Source: CAIZGX01 sp964430305
Lineage (GTDB): Bacteria > Bacteroidota > Bacteroidia > Flavobacteriales_D > Sanyastnellaceae
Direction: 5' to 3'
DNA length: 54,896 nucleotides
Assembly: GCA_964430305.1 (NCBI GenBank)
Contig: CAYSEX010000007.1
Location: forward strand, 1-54,896
Positions 51,821 to 54,896 of the stretch are shown here, piece after piece; the first letter of the stretch is position 1; the number at the start of each line of letters is the position of its first letter. The translations under genes were made by a program, and so were the position numbers. The notes beneath the pieces are model-generated. The model was given only the letters and a program-made list of their open reading frames with translations, did no database searches and had not been told where the DNA came from.

Positions 51821-54800
51821 TTATCTCCAAAGTGTTAAGTACCCAGCAGTGCCTTGCGCTTCCGTGCTGAATTGTATGATATAGTAATATGTGCCAACGG
51901 GAAGTTCATCTCCTGTCCAATCATTGAGATAATTGTCTGAGGCAAAAACTTCTGATCCCCAACGATTGAAAATTTGAATTTTAATGGTTGAAGCAGGAGG
52001 GTAGTTTTCGATTACGAACGTGTCGTTTGTACCGTCTCCATTTGGCGAAAATCCTTCTGGAATAAACAATTGACAAGCGTCAGCATCTAAATAGTTGGGT
52101 ACGCCATCGTAGTCGCAATCATCTGGACTATTTCCATCTAGGTTGTAGTCCCATTCTACGCTTGTGAGTAATCCGTCACCGTCATCGTCAGAATCCAAGA
52201 AGTCATAGTTTCCATCTGCATCAGTATCATCTAATGAAACACCATCATTGTTGTTGTCATTTTCTATTGAGTCTGGCACCGTGTCCGCATCGCTGTCTAA
52301 ATCTTGGAAATTCGGGGTTCCATCTAAGTCGGTGTCAAGCGGAAGTGTTCCATTAATTCCAAGACCATCATCAAGCCCATCGAAGTTGTTGTCAACTATT
52401 CCACCTTGTCCAACCATTCCATCGCTGTCTGGGTCTGTTCCCAAATTTTCTATGACATCAAAAATTCCATCATTATCACTGTCTAGATCGAGATGGTCGA
52501 GTAGGCCATCACCATCTGTATCGCCATTGTTTATGGCGGTTAACATTTCCACAGTGTCAAGCATTCCATCGTTGTCATCATCAATATCGTTGTACCCATT
52601 CAATCCATCATTATCAATATCTGCACATTCGCCACTAGTTAAACCTTCGTCAGCAAAGCCGTTGCAATTGTCATCAATGTCATTGCAAATCTCAGTTGCA
52701 GCAGGATTAATGAGAATTTCAGTGTCATTGCAATCAGTGTTGTCTAATGTGTAGCCAACAGGTTGAGCACATGCAAGTGAATCGTTGAAGATGTCACCAA
52801 AGCCATCACCGTCTAAGTCTGCGTAATATGTAACAGGTGTTACACCCTCATCAATTTGACCATCACAGTTGTCGTCGATTGTATTGCAAATTTCCGGAGC
52901 AGCTGCATTGATATTTGAATCAAGGTCATTACAGTCACCTAATGTTCCAAGAACAACTGTGTAGTCATTACTTGGTTGATCACACTGTATTAAACTGTCA
53001 ATGTAGAAACCATCACCATCTGCATCAAGATACCAAATTGTTAATGGGTTGTAAAATGCATCATTGTCGTTACAATCTGAGTTGTCCGTTACGTATCCAA
53101 TAGGTAGTGAACACGCCAACGAATCATTAGCCGCATTACCAAAAGTATCACCATCCAGATCAGCGTAATAGGTGGTTAAAACTCCTTCATCTATTTGTGT
53201 GTTGCAGTTTTCATCAATGCCATTGCAAATTTCAACACCAGCAGGGTTAATTGAATTGTCATTGTCATTGCAGTCTGTGTTTGATACTACATATCCAATT
53301 GGGGCAGCACATGCTAGCGTGTCTGTATTCAAATCACCGAACCCGTCTAAATCAGCATCGAAGTAATAGGTAGTTTGTACACCTTCGTCAACAAGAGCAT
53401 TACAGTTGTCATCAATTTCATTGCATATTTCAGATTCGCCAGCATTTATTGCGGAGTTGTTGTCATCACAATCCCCGCTGGTTCCTCCGGTGGTGTTGAA
53501 AGATGCACCTGGTGATGCACACTGAATAACAATATTTACATAGTATCCATCAGCATCAGCATCTTCATACCAAACCGTGTTTGGATTAATGGACGCGTCA
53601 GCATCATTACAATCTGTATTGTCAAGAATGTAACCTGTTACAGAAATACATGAAAGCGTATCTACCAACGGGTCGCCAAATCCATCGCCATCGGTATCGG
53701 CGTAATAAATTACATAAACCAAGTTGTCATCGACAACACCTGAGCAATCGTCATCTACATTGTTGCATGATTCTGAAGCCCCTGCATTTATAGATGCGTT
53801 GGTGTCATCACAATCGCCACTCACTCCACCAGCAGTGTTATATCCAATACCCGGAGAGATACATTGTGTTAAAGTTGAAACGTAGTACCCATCTGCATCC
53901 GCATCTAAATACCAAACGGTGTTCGGGTTAATTGCAGAGTCATTATCATTGCAATCGGTATTATCTAGAACATATCCTGTAGGTTGAGTGCAGGCAAGAG
54001 TGTCATTTAATACATCGCCAAACGCATCAAGGTCTAGGTCTGCATAGTAGGCTGTTTGTACCCCCTCATCTATTTGATTGTCGCAGTTATCGTCTATTTC
54101 ATTGCAAATCTCAGTGACACCAGGATTGATTGAAGCGTTGTTGTCAACACAATCGGTATTGTCTAAAACAAATCCAGCGGGCTGCACGCAGGCATCAATC
54201 GAATTTGAATTGTCACCATATCCATCGCCATCAATATCTTGATAGAAGGTAGTTTGCACCCCTTCGTCAATTTGGTTGTCGCAGTTATCATCAATAAGGT
54301 TACATACTTCAGTAGCACCAGGGTATACGGCAGGGTTCAGATCATCGCAATCGGTGTCGTCTAAAACGTACCCCGCAGGTTGAGAACAAGCTTGAGTAAA
54401 CTGAGCGGCATCACCAAATCCATCACCATCAGCATCTACGTAATAGGTAGTTAAAACCCCTTCGTCTATTTGTGTATCACAGTCATCATCTATACCGTTA
54501 CATGTTTCATTTGCACCGGGGTAGATGGTCGCATCTGCATCATTACAATCGGTGTTGTCCGATACGTATCCAGCAGGCTGAGTACAAGCTAAAGTTGTAA
54601 CGGCACTGTTTCCGTATGTATCTCCATCAGCATCTTGGTAATATGTGTTTTGAACTCCTTCGTCAATCTGTCCGTTGCAATTGTCATCAATGAGGTTACA
54701 GGTTTCTGTTGCACCGGCATTGATTGCAGGATTGTTGTCGTTGCAATCATCACTGATACCACCGGTGGTGTTGTATCCAGCACCTGGCGAAGTACATTGA

Positions 54801-54896
54801 ATTAAAGTTGAAACGTAATATCCATCTGCATCCGCATCTAAATACCAAACGGTGTTCGGGTTAATAGCAGGATCATTGTCATTGCAATCGGTGTTG
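51821..54896 (-). CDS. Giant MopE-repeat adhesin with T9SS type B sorting domain (5' end beyond window)
   Basis: Probable cell-surface or secreted adhesin. The frame is open from the window edge to the TAA at 51821, so 1024 C-terminal residues are seen and the start lies outside. Most of it is MopE-type repeats of about 50-60 residues: NTDCNDNDxxINP, EICNxIDDNCNxxIDEGV, TTYYADLDGDxFGD and ACxxPxGYV, alternating with a longer unit with WYLDADADGYY. From about residue 750 come calcium-binding thrombospondin-3-like DxDxDGxxD repeats. The last 85 residues are the gliding-motility C-terminal domain (FSPNGDGTNDTF, IFNRWGSEVF, TYYYIIQF). A start inside the frame at a GTG near 54259 is not credible because repeats continue upstream. 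Confidence 0.92.
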   Translation of the reverse strand, partial: NTDCNDNDPAINPNTVWYLDADADGYYVSTLIQCTSPGAGYNTTGGISDDCNDNNPAINAGATETCNLIDDNCNGQIDEGVQNTYYQDADGDTYGNSAVTTLACTQPAGYVSDNTDCNDADATIYPGANETCNGIDDDCDTQIDEGVLTTYYVDADGDGFGDAAQFTQACSQPAGYVLDDTDCDDLNPAVYPGATEVCNLIDDNCDNQIDEGVQTTFYQDIDGDGYGDNSNSIDACVQPAGFVLDNTDCVDNNASINPGVTEICNEIDDNCDNQIDEGVQTAYYADLDLDAFGDVLNDTLACTQPTGYVLDNTDCNDNDSAINPNTVWYLDADADGYYVSTLTQCISPGIGYNTAGGVSGDCDDTNASINAGASESCNNVDDDCSGVVDDNLVYVIYYADTDGDGFGDPLVDTLSCISVTGYILDNTDCNDADASINPNTVWYEDADADGYYVNIVIQCASPGASFNTTGGTSGDCDDNNSAINAGESEICNEIDDNCNALVDEGVQTTYYFDADLDGFGDLNTDTLACAAPIGYVVSNTDCNDNDNSINPAGVEICNGIDENCNTQIDEGVLTTYYADLDGDTFGNAANDSLACSLPIGYVTDNSDCNDNDAFYNPLTIWYLDADGDGFYIDSLIQCDQPSNDYTVVLGTLGDCNDLDSNINAAAPEICNTIDDNCDGQIDEGVTPVTYYADLDGDGFGDIFNDSLACAQPVGYTLDNTDCNDTEILINPAATEICNDIDDNCNGFADEGLTSGECADIDNDGLNGYNDIDDDNDGMLDTVEMLTAINNGDTDGDGLLDHLDLDSDNDGIFDVIENLGTDPDSDGMVGQGGIVDNNFDGLDDGLGINGTLPLDTDLDGTPNFQDLDSDADTVPDSIENDNNNDGVSLDDTDADGNYDFLDSDDDGDGLLTSVEWDYNLDGNSPDDCDYDGVPNYLDADACQLFIPEGFSPNGDGTNDTFVIENYPPASTIKIQIFNRWGSEVFASDNYLNDWTGDELPVGTYYYIIQFSTEAQGTAGYLTLWR

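Noticed and set aside
52248..52754. 168-codon Ser/Pro-rich plus-strand frame
   Set aside because: Its composition is the reverse image of the Asp-rich repeats of the adhesin.
51821..54896. CRISPR-like repeat array
   Set aside because: The repeats are in one open frame, of protein-repeat period and with no constant short spacer.

Overview
The window looks like a piece of a Flavobacteriia chromosome (phylum Bacteroidota), perhaps near Crocinitomicaceae or Cryomorphaceae. Support comes from several type IX secretion (T9SS) parts and substrates, a type III glutamine synthetase, promoters of the TAnnTTTG type, a TamB/rhomboid/PH-domain neighbourhood and the general AT-richness. A run of 100 N inside one gene shows that this is a scaffolded draft or metagenome assembly. 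I saw no rRNA, tRNA, CRISPR array, insertion sequence or phage gene, and no gene-free stretch over 300 bases.

Layout. 1-1042: C-terminally cut DEAD-box RNA helicase. 1134-6713: a tightly packed minus-strand operon encoding an SMC-like ATPase, a 34-residue microprotein, a MukF/MksF-like kleisin, a MukE/MksE-like KITE subunit and two paralogous exported four-cysteine proteins. 6753-10621: tadA, a glycosyltransferase, a PDZ protein broken by the assembly gap and a secreted GH13 alpha-glucan hydrolase. 10714-16835: two T9SS-exported proteins built of four starch-binding-like modules each, flanking an SGNH-like hydrolase and an M28 peptidase. 16895-19970: a carboxypeptidase-regulatory-domain protein, the T9SS Plug protein and a degenerate ApbE homologue. 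19970-29446: tsaD, a beta-carbonic anhydrase with a SulP transporter, an SF2 helicase, an SDR, an LptF/G permease, a Zn-site-less tgt and a degenerate S9-peptidase-like protein. 29609-33971: glnN and a PorE-like OmpA protein. 34029-44142: purM-prfA-pyrF-ychF, a lipoprotein, a rhomboid protease, a PH-like membrane protein and tamB. 44143-48219: enoyl-CoA hydratase, citrate synthase, a thioredoxin-like protein and a POT peptide transporter. 48311-54896: a T9SS type B module with an OmpA/SPOR protein, a PorP/SprF protein and a giant MopE-repeat adhesin that runs off the window.

How the genes fit together. The GH13 enzyme and the two modular proteins probably form an alpha-glucan binding and degradation set, exported in part by the T9SS whose Plug, PorP and PorE-like parts also lie here. 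The carbonic anhydrase and SulP transporter probably handle bicarbonate. The SMC-kleisin-KITE operon is the best candidate for a poorly described system: it has the core of a MukBEF/MksBEF/Wadjet complex, in the order SMC first, with no JetD-type nuclease gene beside it, a tiny gene in the gap where subunit stoichiometry would be set, and two exported proteins translationally coupled or close behind.
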